NCBI RefSeq assembly: GCF_937146585.1
Contig: NZ_CAKZRO010000139.1
Location: 1 to 57,268, forward strand
Source: an uncultured Halorubrum sp.
GTDB taxonomy: Archaea; Halobacteriota; Halobacteria; Halobacteriales; Haloferacaceae
Reading direction: 5' to 3'
DNA: 57,268 nt
Shown here: one piece after another, positions 1-8,242 of the stretch
Layout of the letters: each line of letters begins with the position of its first letter
Position numbering within the stretch: the stretch's first letter is position 1
Translations under genes and position numbers: made by a program
Notes under the pieces: generated by a model
Seen by the model: the letters and a program-made list of their open reading frames with translations, nothing else
What the model was told of the DNA's origin: nothing
The model's database searches: none

Positions 1-48
1 GGTGCGGTGACCCGAACGTATATCAACGAGGTCGCGGTACGAACTGGC

Positions 49-1230
49 ATGTCGGGGCCTCCCGCAGCGCCCAGATCGGCGGATTCGTCGGCGGTCCGTG
101 TCCTCCACGTCGACGACGATCCCGCGTTCCTCGACCTGACGGAGACGTACTTAGAGCGGATCGACGAGTCGTTCGAGGTCAGGTCCGAGACGGACGTCGA
201 GGACGCGCTCGACGCGCTGACGACGACGCGGATCGACTGCGTCGTCTCCGACTACGACATGCCCGAGACGAACGGGCTGGCGTTCCTCCAGCTGGTCCGC
301 GACCGCGGCATCGAGGTCCCGTTCGTGCTGTTCACGGGGAAGGGGAGCGAGGAGATCGCGAGCGAGGCGCTCTCGGCGGGCGCGACCGACTACCTCCAGA
401 AGCAGCGCGGCAACGACCAGTACGAGGTGCTCGCCAACCGCGTGCGCAACGCCGTCGACCAGCACCGGTCGCGGGTCGCGCTCGCTGCCAGCGAGGAGCG
501 GCTCTCGCGGTTCATCGACCAGTCGCCGCTGGGGACGGTCGAGTACGACGACGCGTTCCGGATCGTCCGGGTGAACCCCGCCGCGGAGGAGATCCTCGGC
601 TTCGACGAGTCGGAGCTGCTCGGCGGGACGTGGCTCCCGTTCGTTCCCGAGCCCGAGCGCCGACACGTGGCGGCGCTGGAACGAGACCTGCTCTCGAACA
701 AGGGCGGGTTTCAGAGCGTCAACGAGAACGTCCGCAGCGACGGGACGCGGATCCGGTGCGCGTGGCACAACCAGGTCGTGACCGACGCCGACGGGGACGT
801 GATCGGCGTCTTCTCGCAGTTCGAGGACGTGACCGAGGAGGTCGCGCGCAAGCGCCAGATCGAGCGGTCGAACGCCGTGCTGTCGACCGCGCTCGACGCG
901 CTCCCCGTGGGGATGCTCGTCGAGGACGCCGACCGGCGGGTGCTCCGGGTGAACGAGCGGCTCTACGAGCTGTTCGACGTCGACGGCGACCCGTCGGCCG
1001 CGACCGGGCGCGACTGCGAGCGGCTCGCCGCCGAGCTGAGCGAGCGGTTCGCCGACCCCGAGGGGTTCGTCGCGCGGATCGGGGGGATCGTCGACGAGCG
1101 ACGCCCGGTCGACGACGAGCGCCTGGCGCTCGCGGACGGGAGCGCGCTGATCCGGACGTACCGCCCGATCGACCTGCCGGACGGAGAGGGGCACTTGTGG
1201 GCCTATCGGCGGGCGCCGGGGCCGGAGTGA
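49..1230 (+). CDS. Receiver-PAS-PAS signalling protein without kinase domain
   Basis: Two-component type signalling protein of 393 residues. Residues 17-130 form a response-regulator receiver: acidic pocket D22-D24, probable phosphoacceptor D68 in the SDYDMP motif, T96 in LFTGKG and K118 in YLQKQ. A PAS domain follows at about residues 165-280 (motif LGTVEYDDAFRIVRVNPAAE) and a second, more divergent PAS at about 290-390 (LPVGMLVEDADRRVLRVNE). There is no HisKA, HATPase or DNA-binding domain, so it probably passes or buffers a phosphoryl signal, or acts through PAS contacts, with a separate kinase. I chose the ATG at 49; an in-frame GTG at 7 would add 14 residues with no receiver-like sequence. 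Target and ligand are unknown. Confidence 0.85.
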   Translation: MSGPPAAPRSADSSAVRVLHVDDDPAFLDLTETYLERIDESFEVRSETDVEDALDALTTTRIDCVVSDYDMPETNGLAFLQLVRDRGIEVPFVLFTGKGSEEIASEALSAGATDYLQKQRGNDQYEVLANRVRNAVDQHRSRVALAASEERLSRFIDQSPLGTVEYDDAFRIVRVNPAAEEILGFDESELLGGTWLPFVPEPERRHVAALERDLLSNKGGFQSVNENVRSDGTRIRCAWHNQVVTDADGDVIGVFSQFEDVTEEVARKRQIERSNAVLSTALDALPVGMLVEDADRRVLRVNERLYELFDVDGDPSAATGRDCERLAAELSERFADPEGFVARIGGIVDERRPVDDERLALADGSALIRTYRPIDLPDGEGHLWAYRRAPGPE

Positions 1231-1295
1231 GCCGGCGGGCGCGGTAGTCGGGCGGGCCGCCGAGCACGCTCGGGCGTCTCACCGGCGGCGGGCGC

Positions 1296-1937
1296 TCAGT
1301 CGTTCGCGGGGTCGACTTCGGCGCCGTCGAACGGTCGCTCCTCTTCCGGTCGGTCGCCGGTCAACAGGACGTGACAGTCGCGGCACCGGGCCTCGTACGA
1401 CTCCTCGGCGCCGACGAGGATCGTCGGGTCGTCCGTGTGCGCGGGCTCGCCCTCGATGAGGCGCTGGTTCCGCGAGGCCGGCTCGCCGCAGACCGAGCAG
1501 ATGGCCTGGAGCTTGTCGACGTACTCGGCGGTCGCCATGAGCCGCGGGAGCGGATCGAACGGCTCGCCGCGGAACGTCTGGTCGGTGCCCGAGACGATCA
1601 CCCGGCTGCCGCGGTCCGCGAGGGCGTTACAGACCTCGACGAGCGCCTCCGAGAAGAAGTTCGCCTCGTCGATCGCGACGACCTCGGCGGGGTCGTCGTC
1701 GAGGATGTCGAGCGGGCCGTCCCCCTCGTTGTCGACGACGGTGGCCTCCCACTGCCGCCCCGTGTGGCTCCCGATCGTCGTCTCGCCGTAGCGGTCGTCG
1801 ACCGCGGGCTTGTACACCGCGACCGACTGTCCCGCGATCTCGGAGCGGCGGAGCCGGCGGAGCAGCTCCTCCGTCTTGCCCGAGAACATCGAGCCTGAGA
1901 TGACCTCGATCCAGCCGGATCGAGTGATGGCGTGCAT
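1296..1937 (-). CDS. tdk: Thymidine kinase (type II)
   Basis: Phosphorylates thymidine with ATP in the pyrimidine salvage pathway. The 213-residue protein has the full type II layout: P-loop G15-SMFSGKT-22, catalytic glutamate E91 in the motif AIDEANFF, and a zinc-binding lasso with C147, C150, C185 and C188. Length fits the family. An acidic C-terminal tail of about 20 residues is typical of haloarchaeal proteins. A TTTAG-type box lies about 28 bases upstream of the ATG on the minus strand, so the mRNA is probably leaderless. It stands alone, convergent with the receiver-PAS gene to its left. Two HD phosphohydrolases that may act on nucleotides lie 3-6 kb away, but no operon links them. Confidence 0.96.
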   Translation of the reverse strand: MHAITRSGWIEVISGSMFSGKTEELLRRLRRSEIAGQSVAVYKPAVDDRYGETTIGSHTGRQWEATVVDNEGDGPLDILDDDPAEVVAIDEANFFSEALVEVCNALADRGSRVIVSGTDQTFRGEPFDPLPRLMATAEYVDKLQAICSVCGEPASRNQRLIEGEPAHTDDPTILVGAEESYEARCRDCHVLLTGDRPEEERPFDGAEVDPAND

Positions 1938-2019
1938 ACCCGATCGGGCCGGAGCCAGCGACTAAACCGTTTCTCTCCGCGCGGACGGATGGCGGCGGCG
2001 CGCCGGTTTTATCGCGGGG

Positions 2020-2475
2020 TCAGATACCGGTCGCGACCGCCACGACGACTGCGGCGACGGCGACGTACGCGGCCGCGGAGACGGCCCAGTCCCGGCGGAT
2101 CGGACCGAGCCGCTGGCGGGGGAGGCCGGGGGCGCGCGGCAGCGGGACGAGCGCGAAGAAGCCGACCATCAGCGCGAGCTGGACGGCGCCCGCCGCGACG
2201 ACCGTGACGGCCGTGCCGACCCCGAGGAGCCGGCCGGTCGCGGCGACGAGGCCGACGAACAGCAGCCCCGAGCCCGCGCCGGCGACGTAGTGGACCCACG
2301 TCGCCAGCCGCTCCGGCGCGTCGTCGACGGGAGTGTCCGTGAGCACGCCCGCCGCGACCTTCGGCGCGGTCGCTCCCTCGGGGAGCCGCGCCATCGCCAC
2401 GTCCATCGCGAGCGTCGCGACGAGTCCGACGAGCGGCCCCAAGGCGAGGCCGGCGAGCAGCGAGAGCGTCGTCAT
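2020..2475 (-). CDS. Haloarchaeal multi-pass membrane protein of unknown function
   Basis: About 151 residues with four or five hydrophobic segments: one near the N-terminus (LSLLAGLALGPLVGLVATLA), two in the middle around VHYVAGAGSGLLFVGLVAATG and VVAAGAVQLALMVGFFALVPL, and one at the C-terminus (YVAVAAVVVAVATG). No catalytic motif is visible and I do not recognise the family. The ATG at 2475 is preferred because the first membrane segment follows at once; an in-frame GTG at 2505 adds ten residues. It is transcribed in the same direction as the amidohydrolase upstream, separated by about 100 bases. A T-rich stretch near 2006-2013 past its stop may help termination. Confidence 0.65.
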   Translation of the reverse strand: MTTLSLLAGLALGPLVGLVATLAMDVAMARLPEGATAPKVAAGVLTDTPVDDAPERLATWVHYVAGAGSGLLFVGLVAATGRLLGVGTAVTVVAAGAVQLALMVGFFALVPLPRAPGLPRQRLGPIRRDWAVSAAAYVAVAAVVVAVATGI

Positions 2476-2572
2476 GGATCCGCCCACGGACGGGAGCGGC
2501 TTCACTCCGTCGGCGGGCGAACCCCGCGGGCGGATCGGGGGACCCCCGAGCGTCGGCCGCGTCGAACGCGGC

Positions 2573-3637
2573 TCAGTCGCCGCGCGGAACGACGGGCTCG
2601 CCGCCGATCACGACCCGCGAGACGTCGGCCTGGCCGGCGCGCCTGACGACCGCGCGGACGAGGTCGCGCGCGCCGGCGAGGTTGTCGGAGTCGCCGTCGA
2701 GGACGAGCAGGTCCGCGTCCGCCCCGGGCTCGATCACGCCGCGGTTCGCCCCGGCGATCGCGGCGCCGTTGACCGTCGCCATCCGGAGGATATCCCGGGC
2801 CGGGAGGTCGGCGAGCTTCGCCGCGAACTCCATCTCGCGGAACATCGACGGCGAGTCGGTCATCACGTTGTCGGTCCCGAGCGCGACGGTCGTCCGCTCG
2901 GCCAGCTCGCGGATCGGCGGCACGCCGACGTTCGTCACGAGGTTCGACCGGGGGCAGACGACGACCGGCGTGCCGCGGTCGGCGAGCCGCTCCGAGTGGA
3001 TCCGCTCGGCGTGGACCATGTGGACGAGGAAGTCGGGGTCGAGGTCCATCGCGGGGTTGATGTCATCGGCGTCGCGCTCGCCGGCGTGGATCCCGAACAG
3101 CTTGCCCGCGTCGCGAGTCTCCGTCCGGACCGCGTCGAAGTCGGCGTCGCGGGCGCCGGAGGCGCCGTACCCGTCCGCGACGGAGAGCACGTCGGGGTCG
3201 TCGCGGCCGAGGACGACCGCGTCGATCGCGCGCTCGCCGAGCTCGACGCCCGCCCCCGCGAGCGCGTCCCGGAGCGCGGCGACGCCGTCGACGCCGCCCT
3301 CGCGGAACTCGAGGAACGTCCCCGTGCCGGTCGACTCCATGTACCGCAGCGTGCGGGCCATCGCGGCCACCAACGCCTCCCGGTCGGCCGCACGGAGGAG
3401 CCGGTGTTTCAGCCCGTCCGGCGGCGCGACAAGCTCGTCGAGCGAGAGCCCCGCGCCCGCCTCCTTGGCGATCGAGTCGCCGACGTGGGTGTGCGCGTTG
3501 ACGAACGCCGGGAGGATCACGTCGTCGCTGCCGACCGACGCCTCCTCGACCCCGACGATCTCGCCGTCCGCGACGACGACCCGGCCCTCGACCGGCTCGA
3601 AGTCGGGACCGACGAGAACCGTCCCTTCGAGGTACAT
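2573..3637 (-). CDS. Amidohydrolase family protein (metal-dependent hydrolase or deaminase)
   Basis: A 354-residue TIM-barrel amidohydrolase resembling the MTA/SAH deaminase and chlorohydrolase branch. Metal ligands are visible in order: H49 and H51 in NAHTH, H184 in GIHAGE, a histidine in the MVHAERI stretch (about 206-213), and D256 in LGTDN. A small beta-sandwich flanks the barrel at both ends (YLEGTVLVGPDF at the start, DADLLVLDGDS near the end), as in this superfamily. The ATG at 3637 is chosen because MYLEGTVLVG is the normal start of the beta-sandwich; the open frame extends 16 residues upstream without homology-like sequence. Substrate cannot be told from sequence; purine or thio-purine nucleosides, or a cyclic amide, are all possible. 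Confidence 0.85.
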   Translation of the reverse strand: MYLEGTVLVGPDFEPVEGRVVVADGEIVGVEEASVGSDDVILPAFVNAHTHVGDSIAKEAGAGLSLDELVAPPDGLKHRLLRAADREALVAAMARTLRYMESTGTGTFLEFREGGVDGVAALRDALAGAGVELGERAIDAVVLGRDDPDVLSVADGYGASGARDADFDAVRTETRDAGKLFGIHAGERDADDINPAMDLDPDFLVHMVHAERIHSERLADRGTPVVVCPRSNLVTNVGVPPIRELAERTTVALGTDNVMTDSPSMFREMEFAAKLADLPARDILRMATVNGAAIAGANRGVIEPGADADLLVLDGDSDNLAGARDLVRAVVRRAGQADVSRVVIGGEPVVPRGD

Positions 3638-3713
3638 ACCGGAGGCTCGTCGCGCCGCGGGTAAAACGTCGGGGGACCGCCTCACCGAGCGGTGGCGGCG
3701 CCGAAGCGCACCG

Positions 3714-4493
3714 TCACTCCGCGTCGAGCCGCGCCCAGAACCCGAGGGTGTCGGGGAGGAGCGCCCGGGAGTCGGCGGTCGCCGCGACGTCGCCCTCGCT
3801 CGTCGTCTCGCCGGCCGCCGGCTCCGGCTCGACGATGCGCTCGACGTCGAACCCCGCGTCCGCGAGGGCGCGGTGGAGCTCGGAGACGGACCGGTCGAAG
3901 GCGACGAGGTCCGCGTCGTACGACTCGTCGATCTCGATCTCCCGCCGCGGCGGCGCGTGATACCCTCGGCGGACGCGCCCGGTCTTCGGGTCGATCAGCT
4001 CGCGGAACGGGTGCATCACCGACAGGTAGAACGCGCCGCCCGGTCGGAGGACGCGGCGCGCCTCGCGCACCGCGGCGTCGAGATCCGCGACCAGCTGGAA
4101 CGCCGCCTCGGAGAACGCGGCGTCGAACGCGTCGTCGGCGAGCGGGACCCGGGTCACGTCGCCCTGGAGGAACCGGGCGTCGACGCCGTAGTAGTCGCGG
4201 AGCCGCCGCGCGTGGTCGAGCTGTCCCTCCGCGATGTCGACGCCGACCACGCGGTCGGCGCCCGCCAGCGCGGTGCCGACGCTCCCCTGGCCGCCGCCGC
4301 AGCCGAGTTCGACGACGTCAGCGCCCGCCACCGGCGGCGGGAACGTGGCGTCGGTCGCCGCGTGGCCGTCCGGGTCGAACGGCGTCGGCGCGGGCGGCAC
4401 CCCAGACTCGTCGGTGTCGGCGTTCCACAGCGCCTGGAAGGCGTCGCTCCACTCGTTCCAGAGGCGACGGTTCTCGCGGTGGTCGTCGGTCAC
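3714..4493 (-). CDS. Class I SAM-dependent methyltransferase
   Basis: The 259-residue protein has a Rossmann-like SAM-binding fold. Motif I is VVELGCGGGQGS at about residues 60-71, followed by an acidic residue after strand two in RVVGVDIAEGQLDHA, and a post-motif stretch DDAFDAAFSEAAFQLV resembling the Methyltransf_11 family. The region VLRPGGAFYLSVMHPF matches the usual strand-five loop. The substrate is not evident; relatives methylate small molecules, quinones or lipids. It shares its direction with the HD phosphohydrolase immediately upstream (31-base gap), so the two could be one transcript, though no functional link is obvious. Confidence 0.88.
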   Translation of the reverse strand: MTDDHRENRRLWNEWSDAFQALWNADTDESGVPPAPTPFDPDGHAATDATFPPPVAGADVVELGCGGGQGSVGTALAGADRVVGVDIAEGQLDHARRLRDYYGVDARFLQGDVTRVPLADDAFDAAFSEAAFQLVADLDAAVREARRVLRPGGAFYLSVMHPFRELIDPKTGRVRRGYHAPPRREIEIDESYDADLVAFDRSVSELHRALADAGFDVERIVEPEPAAGETTSEGDVAATADSRALLPDTLGFWARLDAE

Positions 4494-4524
4494 GGCGGCG
4501 GATCGGCCGGGAGCGACATAAGCG

Positions 4525-5787
4525 TCACTCGAACTCGTCGAGCGTCGTCGGCATCGCCCCCCGGACCTCGGTCACGAGCCCGTCCGGGTCGATCCCGAGC
4601 ACGTCCGCGGCCGCGCGGCCGACCCGGTCCGTCGCCGGCTCGGGGGCGTACACCCCGAGCCGCCACTGGTTCCGCTGCGCGGTCCGGAGCGCGGACACCA
4701 GCGGCGACTGGCGTTCGAGCCGCCGGATGTCGCCGTTGACCGTGACGCGCGCGGTCGACTCGCGCATCCCCGGCTCGGGCGGCGCGTCGAGGATCACGTG
4801 GTCGCGGGCGACGCCGGCCTCCTCGGCGATCTCGCGTTCGAGCGCGGCCTCGGCCGGGCGGTCGGCCGCGTGGACGCGCTCGGGGACGTCGTCGTACTCC
4901 GCCCACACCGCCAGCTTGTAGAGGTCGCGCTCGTCGTAGCGCCGCGAGAGCTCGGCGGTCGCCGGGCAGTTGCGGATCGCGGCGAGGAAGCCGTGGTCGT
5001 CCATCCGGCGCAGCTCGGCGGCCGTCGCCGCGGTCGCGTCGAGGAGTTCGCTCGCGGCGCGGCGCAGCATCGCCTTCGAGATGCGCGCGACGTGGTGGGT
5101 GTAGACGACCGGGTTCATCAGCGCGCGGGCGAGCAGGAGGCTCTCCGCGGTCTGGACGTTCCCCTCGTCGAGGACGAGCTCCGGGCCGTCGCGGCCCGCT
5201 CCGTCGGTCTCGGCGTCTTCGCCGCGCTCGACGAACGTCAGCTCGCGGACGAACCGCTCCGTGTCGATGGTGCCGTACGGGACGCCCGTGTGGTAGGCGT
5301 CGCGCACGAGGTAGTCCATGCGGTCGACGTCGAGCTCCCCCGAGACGAGTCCGGCGTACCGCCCCTCGCCCGCGACGATCCCGGCGATCCGGTCCGGGTC
5401 GAGGTCGTGGTCGCGCAGCACCTCGCCGACCGCGCCGGTCGCGAGCAGCTCGTCGACGTCGTCGTGGTACTTCCCGGTGCGGCGGTGGATGAGCGACTCG
5501 AGGTTGTGGCTGAACGGACCGTGGCCCACGTCGTGGAGCATCGCCGCCGCCTCGATCCGGTCGGCCCGCTTCCCGCCGATGCCGAGGTGGTCGAGCGCGC
5601 GGCTCGCGAGGTGGTAGACGCCGAGGCTGTGTTCGAACCGCGTGTGGTTCGCGGAGGGGTAGACGAGCTGGACCGTCCCGAGCTGTTTGACGTGGCGGAG
5701 CCGCTGGACGGCGGGCGTGTCGACGAGGTCCGCGGCGACACCGCCGATCTCGATGTGGTCGTGGACGGTGTCCTTGACCGTGATCAT
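4525..5787 (-). CDS. HD-domain phosphohydrolase, paralogue 1 (COG1078/SAMHD1-like)
   Basis: A 420-residue HD superfamily protein related to COG1078 and to dNTP triphosphohydrolases such as SAMHD1. Metal-binding residues are H53 in RFEHSLGVYHL, H85 and D86 in AAMLHDVGHGPFSH, and an aspartate in LDVDRMDYLVRD (152-163). The N-terminus (VKDTVHDHIEI, then DTPAVQRLRHVKQLG) is the usual family start. The C-terminal third is less conserved and carries an acidic end. It is paralogous along its whole length to the gene at 6388-7590. A TTTTATC box about 26 bases before the ATG suggests a leaderless mRNA, divergent from the Usp gene. dNTP or another nucleotide is the likely substrate by family knowledge only. 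Confidence 0.9.
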   Translation of the reverse strand: MITVKDTVHDHIEIGGVAADLVDTPAVQRLRHVKQLGTVQLVYPSANHTRFEHSLGVYHLASRALDHLGIGGKRADRIEAAAMLHDVGHGPFSHNLESLIHRRTGKYHDDVDELLATGAVGEVLRDHDLDPDRIAGIVAGEGRYAGLVSGELDVDRMDYLVRDAYHTGVPYGTIDTERFVRELTFVERGEDAETDGAGRDGPELVLDEGNVQTAESLLLARALMNPVVYTHHVARISKAMLRRAASELLDATAATAAELRRMDDHGFLAAIRNCPATAELSRRYDERDLYKLAVWAEYDDVPERVHAADRPAEAALEREIAEEAGVARDHVILDAPPEPGMRESTARVTVNGDIRRLERQSPLVSALRTAQRNQWRLGVYAPEPATDRVGRAAADVLGIDPDGLVTEVRGAMPTTLDEFE

Positions 5788-5906
5788 GCGTCCGCCTTCG
5801 GCGGCACGAGATAAAAGGCTGGGAGTGTCGGGCGGGGGTCGGCGCGCGCTCGGCGGGGCGGGGTCGGTCGATCGCCGGTCGACGCCGCGCGGAAATCCCG
5901 GTGCGA

Positions 5907-5913
5907 TTTATAA
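5907..5913 (+). promoter_or_regulatory. TATA box of the Usp gene
   Basis: TTTATAA centred 27 bases before the ATG at 5937. This is the spacing expected when transcription starts at or next to the start codon, so translation is probably leaderless and the ATG at 5937 is preferred over in-frame codons further upstream. The same 150-base gap also holds the divergent promoter of HD paralogue 1. Confidence 0.6.
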
Positions 5914-5936
5914 CCCGCCTCGCCGAACGCCGAGAC

Positions 5937-6341
5937 ATGTACCACGTGTTGCTCGGCGTCGCGCTGGAGGACGAGCCGCGGGCGATCGCGCAGGCGAAGG
6001 CGGTGGCCGACCTGCCGGCGGCCCCGGACGAAGTGACCGCGCACCTCTGTCACGTCTTCCAAGACAACCCGGAGGGCGCGTCGGTCCACCAGCTCGGGAC
6101 GGTTCGACGCGCCCGGGAGGTGCTGGAGGCGGCCGGCGTGAACTGCGCCCACCACGAGGCCAGCGGCGACCCCGGCGAGGAGCTCGTCGCGGCCGCCGAG
6201 GCCGTCGACGCCGACCTCATCTGCGTCTCGGGCCGGAAGCGGAGCCCGGCCGGGAAGGCCGTCTTCGGCAGCACCACGCAGACGGTCGTGTTGAACGCCG
6301 ACCGCCCCGTCCTGACCGTGCCGGTCGCCGGCGAGGACTGA
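5937..6341 (+). CDS. Universal stress protein family (UspA)
   Basis: A 134-residue single-domain Usp. It starts MYHVLLGVALED and ends with the nucleotide-binding segment (ADLICVSGRKRSPAGKAVFG, then STTQTVVLNADRPVLTVPV), which keeps the glycine-rich loop with final G-S/T, so ATP binding is possible. Compared with classical Usp proteins the loop between the glycines is unusual (SGRKRSPAGK rather than GHRG). It sits between two HD phosphohydrolase paralogues, divergent from the first and convergent on the second. Its specific role is unknown; two other Usp genes lie near 27 and 28.5 kb. Confidence 0.9.
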   Translation: MYHVLLGVALEDEPRAIAQAKAVADLPAAPDEVTAHLCHVFQDNPEGASVHQLGTVRRAREVLEAAGVNCAHHEASGDPGEELVAAAEAVDADLICVSGRKRSPAGKAVFGSTTQTVVLNADRPVLTVPVAGED

Positions 6342-6387
6342 GCCGAGAGGGCGGGGCGCGGTCCGACGGGACCCGTAATCGCCCCGC

Positions 6388-7590
6388 TTAGGCGGGGGGT
6401 CGCCCGGTCGCGCGAAGGCCGAGGACCTCCCGGGCCGCGGTCCCGACCGCGTCGACGTGTTCCGCCGGACAGTAGACTCCGAGCGTCCAGCGGCGGCGCT
6501 CGGCGGCGCGGAGGCCCGCGACGAGCTCCGAGGCGTCCTCCAACCGCTGCGGGACGCCGTCGACGACGACCGCGGAGCCGGACTCCTTGAGCGCCGGCCG
6601 CGAGGGGATGTCGACGATCACCGCGTCGCGGTCGATCCCGACGGCGTCCGCGATCTCGCGCTCGGCCGCCCGCTCCTCCGGGCGGCCGGCGTCGACCGTC
6701 CCGGTCGGCACCTCGTCGAGCTCGGCCCAGACCGCGCGCTTGTAGAGGTCGCGCCGCTCGATGCGCTCGCCGAGCGCCGGCACGCGGTCGCGGAGCTCGA
6801 CGAGGAGGTCGTGGTCGGCCATCCGCCGGAACGCCTCGGCGTCGGTGTCCGTGCGGTCGAGGTAGCGCTCGCAGGCGCGCTCCAGCATCGCCCCCGCGAC
6901 CCGGGAGACGTGGTGGCGGTAGACGACGGCGTTCATCAGCGACCGTGCGACGAGGAGGCTCTCGGCGGTGGCGACGTTCCCCTCGTCCAGGACGAGGTCG
7001 GCCGACGCTCCCGCCCCGTCGCCGCCGATCAGTCGGAGCTCGGTGACGAGTCGACCGGTGTCGACGGTGCCGTACGGGACGCCCGTGTGGTGGGCGTCGC
7101 GCACGAGGTAGTCCATGCGGTCGACGTCGAGCTCTCCCGAGACGAGGGGGCCGAGCGCGCCCGCGCCGTCGATCAGGGCGGCGACGCGCTCCGGGTCGAG
7201 CCCGTTGCGCTCGAGGACCTGACAGACCTCGCGGTCGGCGTCGGTGAGGAGCCACCGCACGTCGTCGTGGTCGCGGCCGGTCTCCCGCCGGATGATCCCC
7301 TCGGTCTGGTGGCCGTACGGGCCGTGGCCCACGTCGTGGAGCATCGCCGCGGCGCGGACGTGGGCCGCGGTGTCGTCGTCGACGCCGAGCCCGTCGACCG
7401 CGCGGCCGGCGAGGTGGTAGACGCCGAGGCTGTGTTCGAACCGCGTGTGGTTCGCGGAGGGGTAGACGAGCCGGACCGTGGAGAGCTGCTTGATGTGGCG
7501 CAGCCGCTGGAACGCGGGGGTGTCGACGAGCTCGGCGGCGAGGTCGCCAAGCCGGACGTGGCCGTGGACGCTGTCTTTGATCGCCTTCAT
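6388..7590 (-). CDS. HD-domain phosphohydrolase, paralogue 2 (COG1078/SAMHD1-like)
   Basis: A 400-residue paralogue of the gene at 4525-5787, colinear with it throughout. It keeps H53 in RFEHSLGVYHLA, H85-D86 in AAMLHDVGHGPYGH and the RMDYLVRDAHHTGVPYG stretch, so both copies look catalytically intact. The most obvious differences are in the C-terminal half and in the spacer after the HD helix. MBF1 lies 19 bases upstream in the same direction, so the two may be co-transcribed. Two intact copies around a stress-protein gene point to divergence after duplication rather than decay. Substrate specificity cannot be read from sequence. Confidence 0.9.
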   Translation of the reverse strand: MKAIKDSVHGHVRLGDLAAELVDTPAFQRLRHIKQLSTVRLVYPSANHTRFEHSLGVYHLAGRAVDGLGVDDDTAAHVRAAAMLHDVGHGPYGHQTEGIIRRETGRDHDDVRWLLTDADREVCQVLERNGLDPERVAALIDGAGALGPLVSGELDVDRMDYLVRDAHHTGVPYGTVDTGRLVTELRLIGGDGAGASADLVLDEGNVATAESLLVARSLMNAVVYRHHVSRVAGAMLERACERYLDRTDTDAEAFRRMADHDLLVELRDRVPALGERIERRDLYKRAVWAELDEVPTGTVDAGRPEERAAEREIADAVGIDRDAVIVDIPSRPALKESGSAVVVDGVPQRLEDASELVAGLRAAERRRWTLGVYCPAEHVDAVGTAAREVLGLRATGRPPA

Positions 7591-7609
7591 CCGCTCGCCT
7601 CGGTCCGGG

Positions 7610-8164
7610 TCACTCGTCGACGACGTCGATCCCGAACCGTTCCTCGAGGGCGCGAACGACCGAGCCGCCGACGTTGGCGGTCGCGGCCCGGCCGTCCTCG
7701 ACCGCGAGGAGGTCGTCCTCGTCGAGTTCCAGCTCGGTCGCGACCTCCTCGACGGTCAGCCCGGCGTCCTGCCGCGCCTCGGTGACGACGTCGCCGTAGC
7801 CGGAGACGAGGTACGGGAGGCGGTCGGACTCGTAGCTCGTCCCCTCCTCCTCCCAGCGCTTCGAGTCGCCGGTCGCGGAGTCGTACATCTTCGCCTGCTT
7901 CCGGGCGAGCTCCTTGTTCCGGCTCTCCGTCGGCTGCGAGCCGGACCCGGCACCGCCGGGGCTCCCGCCGGAACTCCCGCCGCTCGACCCGCCCCGGCCG
8001 CTCGGGGCGTTGCCGGCGTCGTCGTGGGGGCGGCAGTTCGAGCACACGAGCAGCTTCGCGCCGGCGACCGTCGCCTTGCGGAGGTCCGTGGTCTCGCGGC
8101 CGCAGAGCTCACACGCGTCCCCGTCGTCGCCGCCGCCGCCGCCGCCCGTCGAATACTTCGGCAT
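7610..8164 (-). CDS. Archaeal multiprotein bridging factor MBF1-type regulator
   Basis: A 184-residue protein with the archaeal MBF1 layout: an N-terminal zinc ribbon with C18, C21, C41 and C44, a Gly/Ser-rich flexible linker (about residues 52-80), a middle segment, and a C-terminal Cro/C1-type helix-turn-helix near residues 131-165 (ARQDAGLTVEEVATELELD). In eukaryotes MBF1 bridges activators to TBP; in archaea its role is unsettled and ribosome contact has been reported for relatives. A TTTTTAAC box about 29 bases before the ATG fits a leaderless transcript. The Gly run in the first 12 residues is odd for the family and is coded by a repetitive GCC-type stretch. Confidence 0.92.
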   Translation of the reverse strand: MPKYSTGGGGGGDDGDACELCGRETTDLRKATVAGAKLLVCSNCRPHDDAGNAPSGRGGSSGGSSGGSPGGAGSGSQPTESRNKELARKQAKMYDSATGDSKRWEEEGTSYESDRLPYLVSGYGDVVTEARQDAGLTVEEVATELELDEDDLLAVEDGRAATANVGGSVVRALEERFGIDVVDE

Positions 8165-8242
8165 ACCCCGAGTAGTGGAGCCGGACCGTTAAAAACTCGT
8201 GGAGGGCGTCGCTCGTCCCCGCCGCGACCCCGCCCGGTCGCG

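Noticed and set aside
630-1282. Long antisense and other-frame ORFs over the receiver-PAS gene
   Set aside because: They are rich in Arg, Pro and Ala, the mark of wrong-frame reading of GC-rich coding DNA, and lack motifs.
2506-2572. Short gap searched for a small RNA or leader before the membrane protein gene
   Set aside because: Only GC-rich sequence without symmetry or a TATA-like box was seen.
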